Source of the DNA: Hymenobacter sp. APR13
GTDB taxonomy: Bacteria; Bacteroidota; Bacteroidia; Cytophagales; Hymenobacteraceae
Direction of reading: 5' to 3'
NCBI RefSeq assembly: GCF_000737515.1
Contig: NZ_CP006587.1
Location: 2,599,001 to 2,663,000, forward strand
Length of the DNA stretch: 64,000 nucleotides
Below are positions 30,987 through 38,689 of the stretch, piece by piece (the first letter of the stretch is position 1; every line of letters begins with the position of its first letter). The position numbers and the translations under genes are program-made. The notes under the pieces were generated by a model that saw only the letters and a list, made by a program, of their open reading frames with translations, had not been told where the DNA came from and ran no database searches.

Positions 30987-31119
30987 TGTAGCATAGGCTT
31001 CAGCCTGTGCCCCCAGCCGGCCGCCACAATTCCCGCAGAAAACGTATCAGCTCAACCGTAAACCGAAACCACTCCTGCGCCGCTGCCGCCGCCCGACGCA
31101 GGCTGAATCCTATGCTACA
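30987..31119. repeat. Inverted repeat, 21-bp arms
   Basis: Arms 30987-31007 and 31099-31119 match at 20 of 21 positions (core GTAGCATAGG and CAGCCTG). It fills the space between the btuB promoter and the DNA glycosylase start and is unrelated to the other repeats here. Confidence 0.8.
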
Positions 31120-31126
31120 TCGAAAT

Positions 31127-31738
31127 ATGCTACATCCCAAACTCCCGCCCGACTTCTACCGCCGCCCCGACCCCGTGCAGATTGCCCGCGACCTGCTGGG
31201 CAAGCATTTGTTCAGCTGCCTCGACGGCGAGCTGACCGGTGGCCGCATCGTGGAAACCGAGGCCTACTCGCACCACGGCGACCAGTCGATGCAGCTGCAC
31301 CTGAAGCGCCGCGGCCCGCACGGCCGCGCCCTGCACGAGCCCGGCGGCCGCGCCTACCTGTACCAGGTGTATCAGCGGCACACCCTGTTCAACATCAGCA
31401 CCAACGACGCCGACAAGCCCGATACCGTCCTGATCCGCGCCATCGAGCCGCTGGTGGGGCTGGATATTATGCTTCGGCGGCGCGGGCTGGAATCGGTGTC
31501 GGCCAAGCTCACAGCCGGGCCCGGCCTGCTCACCCAGGCGCTGGGCGTCACGCCGGCCCTCTCCGGCACCGATTTGCAAGGCGAGACGCTCTGGATTGAA
31601 GACCACGCCGAACAGGTGCCGGAAGCCGACGTGCTCAGTAGCCCCCGCGTGGGCCTCGCCTACGCCGGCCCCGAAGCCGCCGGCCTGCCCTGGCGCTTCC
31701 GCATCAGCGGCAGCCCCTGGACTAGCAAGGCCAAGTGA
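31127..31738 (+). CDS. 3-methyladenine DNA glycosylase (AAG/MPG type)
   Basis: 203 residues from ATG 31127; the ATG at 31112 lies inside a repeat arm. Family landmarks are ARDLLGKHL (about residue 18), the catalytic GRIVETEAYS (about residue 37), HGRALHEPGGRAYLYQVYQR (about 62-81; normally AYVYxxYG), FNISTN and TAGPGLLTQALGV. The enzyme flips out and excises alkylated purines in base-excision repair. The conserved catalytic Glu of VETEAY is present. No partner gene is nearby. Confidence 0.93.
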   Translation: MLHPKLPPDFYRRPDPVQIARDLLGKHLFSCLDGELTGGRIVETEAYSHHGDQSMQLHLKRRGPHGRALHEPGGRAYLYQVYQRHTLFNISTNDADKPDTVLIRAIEPLVGLDIMLRRRGLESVSAKLTAGPGLLTQALGVTPALSGTDLQGETLWIEDHAEQVPEADVLSSPRVGLAYAGPEAAGLPWRFRISGSPWTSKAK

Positions 31739-31800
31739 AGCACGGATTACAGCGGATTAGCCGGATTTCACGGATGTTGTGAACGACTTTTAGCGCGTAT

Positions 31801-32997
31801 CTAAAAGCCGTTGTGCTTCTCTGTTACCAGTACCATCAGCTTGCCTTCCAGATTGGTGGTGGCGAACAGGTACAGGTCGCCGCCTTCGCGGATGCCGGTG
31901 CGGTGGCGGAATTCGGCCACGGTGTCGGGGAAGTTGCGGGTCGTGACATGGGCGCGGACCTCGGGGCCGAGGTGGGCGCGCAGGGCCTGGGCGTCGTACT
32001 TCTCGGTAGCCCGGATGCGGAAGATGCGGCCCGGGAAATCGGGGTGCAGCGTGTCGGAGGTGTAGAGGTGGCTGTGCTGGTGCAGCTTCAGCAGCTCAAA
32101 CGCCGTACCGATGCTGCGGAAGCCGCCCGCCTTCAGGATGGCCACGTTGGGCTCGTAGAGATATTGCTGCGGCTCGGCGTAGCGCGGGATGGCGCGGGCC
32201 TCGCGGGCCCGGTTCAGGCGGAAGTCCTGCTGCTGGCCGGTGCGGAGCAGGTTCACAGTGTGGCGCTCGGGGTCGACGGCCGGCTCGGGGCCCAACTCGT
32301 ACAGCACTTCCTTGCACTCATTGTCCACGGCCACCACCCACAGCTGCCGCACCTGCCGCAGCTCCAGAATGGCCTGCTCGATATCGAGCATGGGCGAAGT
32401 TTTGAGCAGCACGCGGCGGCCTTTGTGCAGCAACAGCGGCATCAGGCGCAGAATATCCGGCTCGCAGTCCTGCAGCCGGAAAATCTTGCGGGCGGCCGTG
32501 TCGCGCCGGGCCGGGTCGAGGTAGATCCAGTCGAACGTGTCGGGCGTGTTGCGCAGAAACTGCACCGCGTCAGCCGTATGAAACTGCACGTTTTCGATGC
32601 CCAGGTGCGTGAGGTTGAAGCGCACCACATCGGCCAGGGCCGCGTTGCGCTCCACGTAGTGCACTTCGGGAATCCGTTCAGCAAAATACGACACGTCTAC
32701 GCCGAAGCCGCCGGTGAGGTCGGCCAGGCGCTGCCCGCTCACCAGCGCCGCCTTGAAAGCGGCCGTGCGGGCAGACGAAGCCTGTTCCACCGACAGCGTC
32801 GGCGGGAAAACCAGGTCAGGGTTGTCGGCCCAGGCGGGCACTTTCAGGCGGGCTTTCTGGCGGGCCTGAATCTGGCGCACCAGCTCCGGAACGGGCAGGC
32901 CAGGGTGTTTGCGGGCTTGCAGCGCCAGCTGGGCGGGGTCGTCGTGCAGGTGCTTAGCCACATACTGACGCGACGCCGCGGGAAGCGGAAATTCCAT
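31801..32997 (-). CDS. Class I SAM-dependent methyltransferase, THUMP-like
   Basis: 398 residues. A helical N-terminus (residues 1-80) comes before a methyltransferase core with motif I LADLTGGFGVDVSYFAE (about residues 90-106), acidic strand HYVERN, and motif IV WIYLDPARRD (about residue 158) in place of the DPPY of RNA or DNA methylases. The C-terminal part (VLVTEKHNGF end) fits the THUMP-like domain seen in this Bacteroidota family. The target is probably RNA, by inference. The 60-base gap after the stop has a GGATT-rich repeat-like stretch. Confidence 0.8.
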   Translation of the reverse strand: MEFPLPAASRQYVAKHLHDDPAQLALQARKHPGLPVPELVRQIQARQKARLKVPAWADNPDLVFPPTLSVEQASSARTAAFKAALVSGQRLADLTGGFGVDVSYFAERIPEVHYVERNAALADVVRFNLTHLGIENVQFHTADAVQFLRNTPDTFDWIYLDPARRDTAARKIFRLQDCEPDILRLMPLLLHKGRRVLLKTSPMLDIEQAILELRQVRQLWVVAVDNECKEVLYELGPEPAVDPERHTVNLLRTGQQQDFRLNRAREARAIPRYAEPQQYLYEPNVAILKAGGFRSIGTAFELLKLHQHSHLYTSDTLHPDFPGRIFRIRATEKYDAQALRAHLGPEVRAHVTTRNFPDTVAEFRHRTGIREGGDLYLFATTNLEGKLMVLVTEKHNGF

Positions 32998-33048
32998 GTG
33001 GTACTCCTACGAAACTAGTAAACAGGGGTTGGCCCACCGGGCCGGCAC

Positions 33049-33663
33049 CTAGCGCAGCTGCCAGCGCAACGCCAGCAGCGGCTGGCCCGTGGCCGATGCC
33101 GCCACGCCCACGCCGGCCGGCGCCAGCCGCTGCCACACGCCAGTATGCCCTGCCGTCGACAGGCCGGCGTTGTTGGCTTCCACGGCGCGCACGAAATGCT
33201 CGTTGGTGTGGCGCGTAATGAAGATGTTGGCCAGCAGGCTGCCCGCCACCACGCCCAAGGTCACTTTCTGGGCGTTGTCGAAGTAGTGCTGGTCGCCGCT
33301 GCCGCTGAAGGTCTGGGAGCCATACACTGCCACCCCGCCCACAAATGTGAGGCGTTCGGCCAGGAAAATCCACTTCTGGCGGCGGTAGCGGTTGAGGTTG
33401 TCCAACGCTTCCTGATTGCCGGCCAGATAGGGGCGCAGGCGCTGCCCGAAGTACCCGGCGTTCTGGTAATCGTCGTCGGTGGGCTGCTCTTTGGTGGTGA
33501 AATAGAAGTTCTTCTGCACCCCGTTGCGGCCCCGCCCTTGGTCTTCCGGGCTCAGGCGCACTACCGTGCCCGACTGCCCAAAAGCATTGCCTGCCCACAG
33601 GCCTAAAAATAACACTAGAGAAGGGCGGAATACTCCAGCCAACGAAAGTTCGGAACGGTGCAT
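33049..33663 (-). CDS. Exported protein of unknown function
   Basis: 204 residues from ATG 33663 with a signal peptide (LVLFLGLWAGNAFGQ, cut about residue 30). The middle holds a Tyr/Arg-rich helix (NLNRYRRQKWIFLAERLTF) and a weak hydrophobic segment (VTLGVVAGSLLANIF). No domain recognised. The start coincides with the expected transcript start of a TATATTTG promoter at 33669-33676, so translation may be leaderless or begin further in. It begins 51 bases downstream of the divergent-strand methyltransferase region and is not clearly in an operon. Confidence 0.6.
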   Translation of the reverse strand: MHRSELSLAGVFRPSLVLFLGLWAGNAFGQSGTVVRLSPEDQGRGRNGVQKNFYFTTKEQPTDDDYQNAGYFGQRLRPYLAGNQEALDNLNRYRRQKWIFLAERLTFVGGVAVYGSQTFSGSGDQHYFDNAQKVTLGVVAGSLLANIFITRHTNEHFVRAVEANNAGLSTAGHTGVWQRLAPAGVGVAASATGQPLLALRWQLR

Positions 33664-33668
33664 GAAAG

Positions 33669-33676
33669 CAAATATA
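33669..33676 (-). promoter_or_regulatory. -7 element (TATATTTG) abutting a start codon
   Basis: Perfect match on the minus strand; only 5 bases separate it from ATG 33663. A TTG lies 22 bases upstream. Confidence 0.45.
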
Positions 33677-33800
33677 ACAGTCTGCATCATAGCTATATCA
33701 ACTATGTGCCGGGTGGTATTTCAGAGCCAACTCAACAAAAGCACTTGCCGATACGTTCTGTCCGCAGTGCAATTAGCTTTCACTCAACCCGAAACCGACT

Positions 33801-34556
33801 ATGAAAACCGCTGTTCCTTCCCTGCGCCAGCTATTTTTAGCTTCTATGCTGCCGGCCGCGCTGGCTTTTTCTGCCTGTGGCAACGATGACGAAGACAGCA
33901 CGCCCGCGCCTGAGCAAGGCAAGGTGCTGGTAGTACACGCAGCGGCTGTATCCAACGTGCCCATTACCGCCTTCGTAGCCGATCAGCAGGTGGCCCAGCT
34001 CAACTACGGCACCAACAGCTCTTACTTTACCGTAAATGCCGGCTCGCCTACTCTGCGCATCAACAGCGGCACTCAAGTGCTGACTTCGGCCCCACTTGCC
34101 GTTTCCAAAGACCAAAACTACTCGTCATTCGTCTTCTCGCCTACTGCTACCATCGGCTCCACGCCCACGGTACTCACCGTGCCCGACGACCTGACGGCTC
34201 CGGCCGCCGGCCAGGCAAAAGTGCGCATCGTACATCTGGCCCTGAATGCCCAGACGCCGGTTCGCCTCACGGTGCCTTCGGCTCTGCCCGGCACTGCCGG
34301 CACCGATGTCACAACGGATGTGCCTTTTGGGGCCGCCTCGGGCTTCATTGCCATCAATGCTGCCTCCCTGAACCTATCGGTGACGGCTGGCACGCCTCGT
34401 ACGCAGGTAATTGCTGTCGGTGATGGTAGCGGAACGGGAACGGGCGTCAAGAACTATGAGTCAGGCAAAATCTACACCGTATTGGTGCGTGGCATTGCCG
34501 GATCCGGGGTGCCAACGCCGCAGCAGCAGCAGGCAGTTATCATTCAGCACAACTAA
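33801..34556 (+). CDS. DUF4397 lipoprotein
   Basis: 251 residues with a lipoprotein signal (MLPAALAFSAC). Two DUF4397 repeats follow: GKVLVVHAAAVSNVPITAFV with YFTVNAGSPTLRIN (about residues 40-90), and AKVRIVHLALNAQTPVRLTV with FIAINAASLNLSVT (about 137-195). These are Ig-like or beta-sandwich surface domains of unknown binding role, often in several copies in Bacteroidota. It ends in a Gln-rich stretch and is followed by a terminator. Confidence 0.85.
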   Translation: MKTAVPSLRQLFLASMLPAALAFSACGNDDEDSTPAPEQGKVLVVHAAAVSNVPITAFVADQQVAQLNYGTNSSYFTVNAGSPTLRINSGTQVLTSAPLAVSKDQNYSSFVFSPTATIGSTPTVLTVPDDLTAPAAGQAKVRIVHLALNAQTPVRLTVPSALPGTAGTDVTTDVPFGAASGFIAINAASLNLSVTAGTPRTQVIAVGDGSGTGTGVKNYESGKIYTVLVRGIAGSGVPTPQQQQAVIIQHN

Positions 34557-34581
34557 TTCTGGCTGCTAGCCGCCTGATCTG

Positions 34582-34616
34582 CAACGCCTGCCCCATCGGG
34601 GCAGGCGTTGTTGTTG
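34582..34616 (+). terminator. Terminator of the DUF4397 gene
   Basis: 13-base perfect arms (34582-34594, 34598-34610) followed by TTGTTG; overlaps the -33 element of ahcY. Confidence 0.75.
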
Positions 34617-34647
34617 TATAGCGCCACTAACATTTTGGTTACCTTTG
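34614..34647 (+). promoter_or_regulatory. Promoter of ahcY
   Basis: TTG at 34614-34616, then TACCTTTG at 34640-34647 (spacing 23), 28 bases before the start codon. The -7 part is a perfect match; the spacing is a little long. Confidence 0.6.
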
Positions 34648-34675
34648 TAGTTGTCTAGCAAAAAAAATCAGCATC

Positions 34676-35995
34676 ATGGTGGAGACCAAGACTACGGCCT
34701 ACGTTCCGTACAAAGTAAAAGACATGAGCCTCGCTGAGTGGGGCCGCAAGGAAATCCGTCTGGCCGAGGCTGAAATGCCGGGTCTGATGGCTCTGCGCGA
34801 AGAATACGGTACCAGCCGGCCGCTGAAAGGCGCGCGTATCGCCGGTTGCTTGCACATGACCATCCAGACTGCCGTGCTTATCGAGACGCTGCAGGCCTTG
34901 GGCGCTGACGTGACGTGGTCGTCGTGCAACATCTTCTCCACCCAAGACCACGCCGCTGCTGCCATTGCGGCTGCTGGTACGCCGGTGTACGCCTGGAAAG
35001 GCCTCAACGAGGAGGAGTTCAACTGGTGCATCGAGCAGACGCTGTTCTTCGGTGAAGACCGTCAGCCCCTGAACATGATCCTCGACGACGGCGGTGACCT
35101 GACCAACATGGTGCTGAACCAGTACCCTGAGCTGGCCGCTGGCATCAAAGGCATTTCGGAAGAAACCACCACGGGCGTGCTGCGCCTGCTGGAGCGCGTG
35201 AAAAACGGCACCTTGCCGTTGCCTGCCTTCAACGTCAACGACTCGGTAACGAAGTCGAAGTTCGACAACAAGTACGGCTGCAAAGAGTCGGCCGTGGATG
35301 CTATCCGCCGCGCCACCGACACGATGATGGCTGGTAAAGTAGCCGTAGTAGCCGGCTACGGCGACGTAGGAAAAGGCACGGCCGCCTCGCTGGCTGGCGC
35401 TGGTGCCCGCGTTATCGTAACCGAAATCGACCCAATCTGCGCGCTGCAGGCGGCGATGGACGGCTTCGAGGTGAAGAAGATGGAAAACGCCATTCCACGC
35501 GCCGACATCGTCATCACCACCACCGGCAACTGCGACATCATCCGCGAAGAGCATTTCCGTGCCCTGCGCGACAAAGCTATTGTCTGCAACATTGGCCACT
35601 TCGACGATGAAATCGACATGGCCTGGCTGAACAAAAACTACGGCCACACCAAAGACACGGTGAAGCCGCAGGTTGACATCTACACCATCGAAGGCAAAGA
35701 GGTGATTATCCTCGCCGAAGGTCGCCTCGTGAACCTGGGCTGCGCCACCGGCCACCCTTCGTTCGTAATGTCGAACTCGTTCACCAACCAGACTCTGGCG
35801 CAACTGGAGCTGTGGCAGAACGCCGATAAGTACGAAAACCAGGTGTACACCCTGCCTAAGCACCTCGATGAGAAGGTGGCCCGCCTGCACCTCGCCAAAA
35901 TCGGCGTGGAGCTGGACGAGCTGACGCCTAAGCAGGCCGACTACATCAAGGTGCCCGTAGAAGGCCCATTCAAGTCGGATCTGTACCGCTACTAA
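34676..35995 (+). CDS. ahcY: Adenosylhomocysteinase
   Basis: 439 residues, full length. It hydrolyses S-adenosylhomocysteine to adenosine and homocysteine, relieving product inhibition of methyltransferases, in the cytosol. Landmarks: [20 protein letters not shown] (about residues 56-75), [15 protein letters not shown] (about 82-96), [17 protein letters not shown] (about 196-212), the NAD loop AGYGDVGKG (about 223-231), and [10 protein letters not shown]. The C-terminal [14 protein letters not shown] ends with the Lys/Tyr that reach into the neighbouring subunit's NAD site. It has its own promoter and a strong terminator. Confidence 0.98.
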   Translation: MVETKTTAYVPYKVKDMSLAEWGRKEIRLAEAEMPGLMALREEYGTSRPLKGARIAGCLHMTIQTAVLIETLQALGADVTWSSCNIFSTQDHAAAAIAAAGTPVYAWKGLNEEEFNWCIEQTLFFGEDRQPLNMILDDGGDLTNMVLNQYPELAAGIKGISEETTTGVLRLLERVKNGTLPLPAFNVNDSVTKSKFDNKYGCKESAVDAIRRATDTMMAGKVAVVAGYGDVGKGTAASLAGAGARVIVTEIDPICALQAAMDGFEVKKMENAIPRADIVITTTGNCDIIREEHFRALRDKAIVCNIGHFDDEIDMAWLNKNYGHTKDTVKPQVDIYTIEGKEVIILAEGRLVNLGCATGHPSFVMSNSFTNQTLAQLELWQNADKYENQVYTLPKHLDEKVARLHLAKIGVELDELTPKQADYIKVPVEGPFKSDLYRY

Positions 35996-36017
35996 GCGGC
36001 TCCGGCTTCCTGAATAG

Positions 36018-36054
36018 AAAAACCCCGCCCGGCATTGCGCCGGGCGGGGTTTTT
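36018..36054. terminator. Bidirectional terminator after ahcY
   Basis: 16-base perfect arms (36018-36033, 36039-36054) with A on one side and T on the other. It also ends the broken minus-strand gene whose restored stop is at 36076. Confidence 0.9.
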
Positions 36055-36075
36055 GTTGTGCTCAAGAGCGGCGAG

Positions 36076-36569
36076 TTATTTTGCAAGGGGCGCCATACCG
36101 GTGTATTCTTCGCTGCTTACATACAAGCCAATGCCCAGTAGCTTCCATTCGTGGCTAAGAATACCTCGTAGGAAACGCCCTGCTTCCTGGTATGCGCCAT
36201 ACCGGCCAGCGGTTTCCATTCGTGGCCCAGCATCAGGCCCGAAACGCCGCTGTACATTTCATGAACCCGTAAGGTGGAATCGGTGCGGATGCCCTCAAAC
36301 CGCAGGTGCAACTCGTTGTTGGGGTTGAGCGGAACACTGGCGCTACTGCCCCAGTTGCCTATCGGATGCTCCAGACGCCCGTTTTCCAGCAGATTTCTGG
36401 CTCTGGTGTCCGATGTGGAGCTACTGCCTCTGAGCGTCAGACTCAACATGAACAACACTGCCAGCCCTAAGCCGATTTGCCGGCGCAGCACCCTGAGCAC
36501 CCGGAACTAGGCGTATGCAATCAGCAGTAACAGGAAAATATTCAGACCAGTCCAGAGTAGCGAAAGCAT
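36076..36569 (-). pseudogene. Two-helix membrane protein gene broken by amber stop and frameshift
   Basis: From ATG 36569 the frame encodes MLSLLWTGLNIFLLLLIAYA and meets TAG at 36507-36509. It continues in frame (FRVLRVLRRQ, second helix IGLGLAVLFMLSLTL, then a soluble domain). Near 36155-36159 one base seems missing. Adding one A would turn the end into a second HEWK repeat (SHEWKLLGIGLYV, then SSEEYTGMAPLAK) with a stop at 36076, mirroring LGHEWKPLAGMAHTRKQGV in the intact part. A GTG at 36500 could still start a shortened product. It was probably an exported or membrane protein of unknown function. Confidence 0.6.
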
Positions 36570-36670
36570 AGCGTAAAGCAGGATATAAGTTGGTGTCAAA
36601 TTAGCAGGAAAAGGCTGCCCGACCACGCGCGGTGTTAGCTACCAGTTGCCGCACGCCACCACACTCAACA

Positions 36671-36702
36671 AAAACGGCCAGCTCCGTAGGAACTGGCCGT
36701 TT
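36671..36702 (-). terminator. Terminator of the SDR gene
   Basis: 14-base stem with one mismatch around GTA; the T-run lies on the minus-strand side. It starts 22 bases past the SDR stop. Confidence 0.8.
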
Positions 36703-36723
36703 ACATATCGTGAAATTCAAGCG

Positions 36724-37599
36724 CTATTCCGCAAAGAACGGCTGCCCTACCATCTGCTCCGACTGCTGCCAGAGCTGCTGCACGTTTGCCGCGGTATTGA
36801 AGTCCGATTTCACGGGCTCCGGCTTCTTCTTGGCGAAGTAGCCGCCGCTGATGCTGGCTACTTCGGGCGAGGTGGCGAGGTAGATGCTGGTCTGGGCGCC
36901 GTCTTCGGAAGTCGTCATGAACGGCGCGGCGGCCTTGTAGAAGGCCCGCGTAAGCCACGTAGAGTTGCTGCCAAAATTGCTGGCTACCACGCCCGGGTGC
37001 AGGCTGTTGGTTGTGATGTTGGAGATGCCGCGCTGGCGCAGCTGCCGGGCCAGCTCCTGCGTGAACAGGATGTTGAACAGCTTGGAATTGGCGTAGGCCC
37101 GCATGGGCGAGTAGCTGCGGGTGGCGTCGAGGTCGGCCAGATCGGGCTTGGCGAACTTGTGGGCCATGGAAGCCACATTCACGATGCGGGCTGCCGGGCT
37201 TTGGCGCAGCTTCGGCAGCAGCAGGCTGGTAAGCAGAAACGGGCCGAGGTGGTTGGTGGCCAGCGTCATTTCGTGGCCATTGACCGATTCATCCCGCTCG
37301 GCCCCGAATACCAGGCCGGCATTATTCACCAGCACATCCAGCCGGGCGTAGCGCTGGTTGAACTCCTCGGCTGCCCGCCGCACTTGGCCCAAGTCCGACA
37401 GGTCGCAGAGCAGCACGTCTACGCGGGTGCCAGGGCTGGCGGTTTGCTGCAGCTGCTGGCGGGTGCGGGCGGCTTTTTCGGCGTTGCGGGCCAGCAGCAC
37501 CACGTGGTAGCCCTGCCGGACCAGCTCGCGGGCGGTTACTTCACCGATGCCCGACGTGGCACCCGTAACAAGGGCAATTAGCTGCGGTACTTCGCTCAT
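36724..37599 (-). CDS. Short-chain dehydrogenase/reductase, retinol-dehydrogenase-like
   Basis: 291 residues from ATG 37599; the frame runs far upstream but that part is non-homologous. Cofactor motif VTGATSGIG (about residues 11-19) and basic residue in LLARNAEKA suggest NADP(H). LDVLVNNAGLV (about 84-94), catalytic Ser in IVNVASMAHK (about 143), and YANSK (Tyr about 173, Lys about 177) complete the active site. It resembles the retinol dehydrogenase/WW-oxidoreductase-like branch. The natural substrate is unknown. Confidence 0.9.
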   Translation of the reverse strand: MSEVPQLIALVTGATSGIGEVTARELVRQGYHVVLLARNAEKAARTRQQLQQTASPGTRVDVLLCDLSDLGQVRRAAEEFNQRYARLDVLVNNAGLVFGAERDESVNGHEMTLATNHLGPFLLTSLLLPKLRQSPAARIVNVASMAHKFAKPDLADLDATRSYSPMRAYANSKLFNILFTQELARQLRQRGISNITTNSLHPGVVASNFGSNSTWLTRAFYKAAAPFMTTSEDGAQTSIYLATSPEVASISGGYFAKKKPEPVKSDFNTAANVQQLWQQSEQMVGQPFFAE

Positions 37600-37664
37600 A
37601 AGAAAAGGGCTGAATGGCTGAGCGGCTATACGCAGGCCTGAAGGCGAAGTTGAAGCCGTAGCAG

Positions 37665-37901
37665 CTAGCGCGCCACCAGCAGCCGAAGTGTGGTCGGCCG
37701 GGCCTGCCTGGAGTCCTGCACGCGCACCAGATAGGTGCCATTGGGCAGGTCGGCCACCGGTAGAGCCAGCTGCGAAGCCGCAACCGTGTACGACTGTAGC
37801 AGCCGACCTTGCTCGTTGCAGAGCTGCACCTGCCGGGCGGCGGCTTCCCCGAAATCCACAGTAGCAGCCGCGGCCAGGTAACCCACAGCGGCCACCACCA
37901 C
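37665..37901 (-). CDS. Short protein made of a type IX secretion C-terminal tail
   Basis: 78 residues from GTG 37901. A hydrophobic start (VVAAVGYLAAAATVDFG) could be a signal peptide. The rest is a Por-secretion/T9SS type A sorting domain: VQLCNEQGRLLQSYTV, then LALPVADLPNGTYLVRVQDS and the basic end TTLRLLVAR. Normally this domain sits at the end of a large exported protein; here there is no passenger, so it is a fragment or a tiny secreted protein. The frame is closed upstream by a stop overlapping the divergent GT2 start. Confidence 0.5.
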   Translation of the reverse strand: MVVAAVGYLAAAATVDFGEAAARQVQLCNEQGRLLQSYTVAASQLALPVADLPNGTYLVRVQDSRQARPTTLRLLVAR

Positions 37902-37927
37902 GGCAAAACCCCGATATTTGCCAGCCT

Positions 37928-38689
37928 ATGCCTGCCGTTCCGCTCTCCATCGTCATCATCACCTTCAACGAAGAAGCCAACATCGGCCGCTGCCTGGAAG
38001 CCGTGCGCGGCCTCTCCGACGATGTAGTGGTCGTGGACAGTTTCTCCACCGACGGGACCGTGGCCATTTGCCAGCAGCTGGGGGCCCGCGTGGTGCAGCA
38101 TGCCTTTGAGGGCTACGTGCAGCAAAAAAACTACGCCACCGCTCAGGCCCGCCACGACTATGTGCTGCAACTCGACGCCGACGAAGTGCTGACCGAAGAG
38201 CTCCGCCAGAGCATCCGGCAGGCCACCGCCAACTGGCAGGGTGGCGGCTATACGCTGGCCCGCCTCACCAACTACTGCGGCAGCTGGGTGCGCCACGGCG
38301 GCTGGTACCCCGACCGTAAACTGCGCCTCTACGACCGGCGCCTGGGCCGCTGGGAAGGTTTATTGCTGCATGAGCGGTATGAAATGCAACCCGGGCAGCC
38401 AATTTCGGCTCTGCAGGGCGACGCCCTGCACTACTCCTACACCTCCGTCGAGCAGCACGTGCAGCAGCTCAACCGCTTCACCAGCATTGCCGCCGACGAG
38501 TTGTGGCTGCGCGGCCGGCGCCGGGTCACGCTGTTTCACCTGCTGTTCAAGCCTTGGTGGAAGTTTGTGCACGGCTATTTTTTTCGATTGGGCTTCCTCG
38601 ATGGGTTTGCCGGCCTGAGCATTGCCATTATTTCGGCCTGGGGCGTATTTCTGAAGTTTGCCAAGCTGAAAACCAAAGCCGCCGCATGA
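37928..38689 (+). CDS. Family 2 glycosyltransferase, KdtX/WaaE type
   Basis: 253 residues. GT-A fold: LSIVIITFNEEANIGRCLEA (about residues 6-25), VVVDSFSTDGT (about 35-45), and the DxD-like LQLDADEVLTEEL (about 80-92). The C-terminal LFKPWWKFVHGYFFRLGFLDG holds an amphipathic or membrane-binding helix. This branch adds sugars to the LPS core or similar glycans at the inner face of the membrane. Its stop overlaps the next gene's start in ATGA, so it is translationally coupled to the GT9. The start lies only about 7 bases from a GATATTTG element, suggesting a very short or absent leader. Confidence 0.88.
   Translation: MPAVPLSIVIITFNEEANIGRCLEAVRGLSDDVVVVDSFSTDGTVAICQQLGARVVQHAFEGYVQQKNYATAQARHDYVLQLDADEVLTEELRQSIRQATANWQGGGYTLARLTNYCGSWVRHGGWYPDRKLRLYDRRLGRWEGLLLHERYEMQPGQPISALQGDALHYSYTSVEQHVQQLNRFTSIAADELWLRGRRRVTLFHLLFKPWWKFVHGYFFRLGFLDGFAGLSIAIISAWGVFLKFAKLKTKAAA

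Noticed and set aside
34676..34690. A SAH riboswitch before ahcY
   Set aside because: The gap between the promoter (34640) and the start codon is under 30 bases, too short for an aptamer.
15492..36509. Amber stop recoding (for example a suppressor or pyrrolysine) because two ORFs continue past TAG
   Set aside because: Many intact genes in the window end in TAG at their family's expected length, so these two are better read as nonsense mutations.
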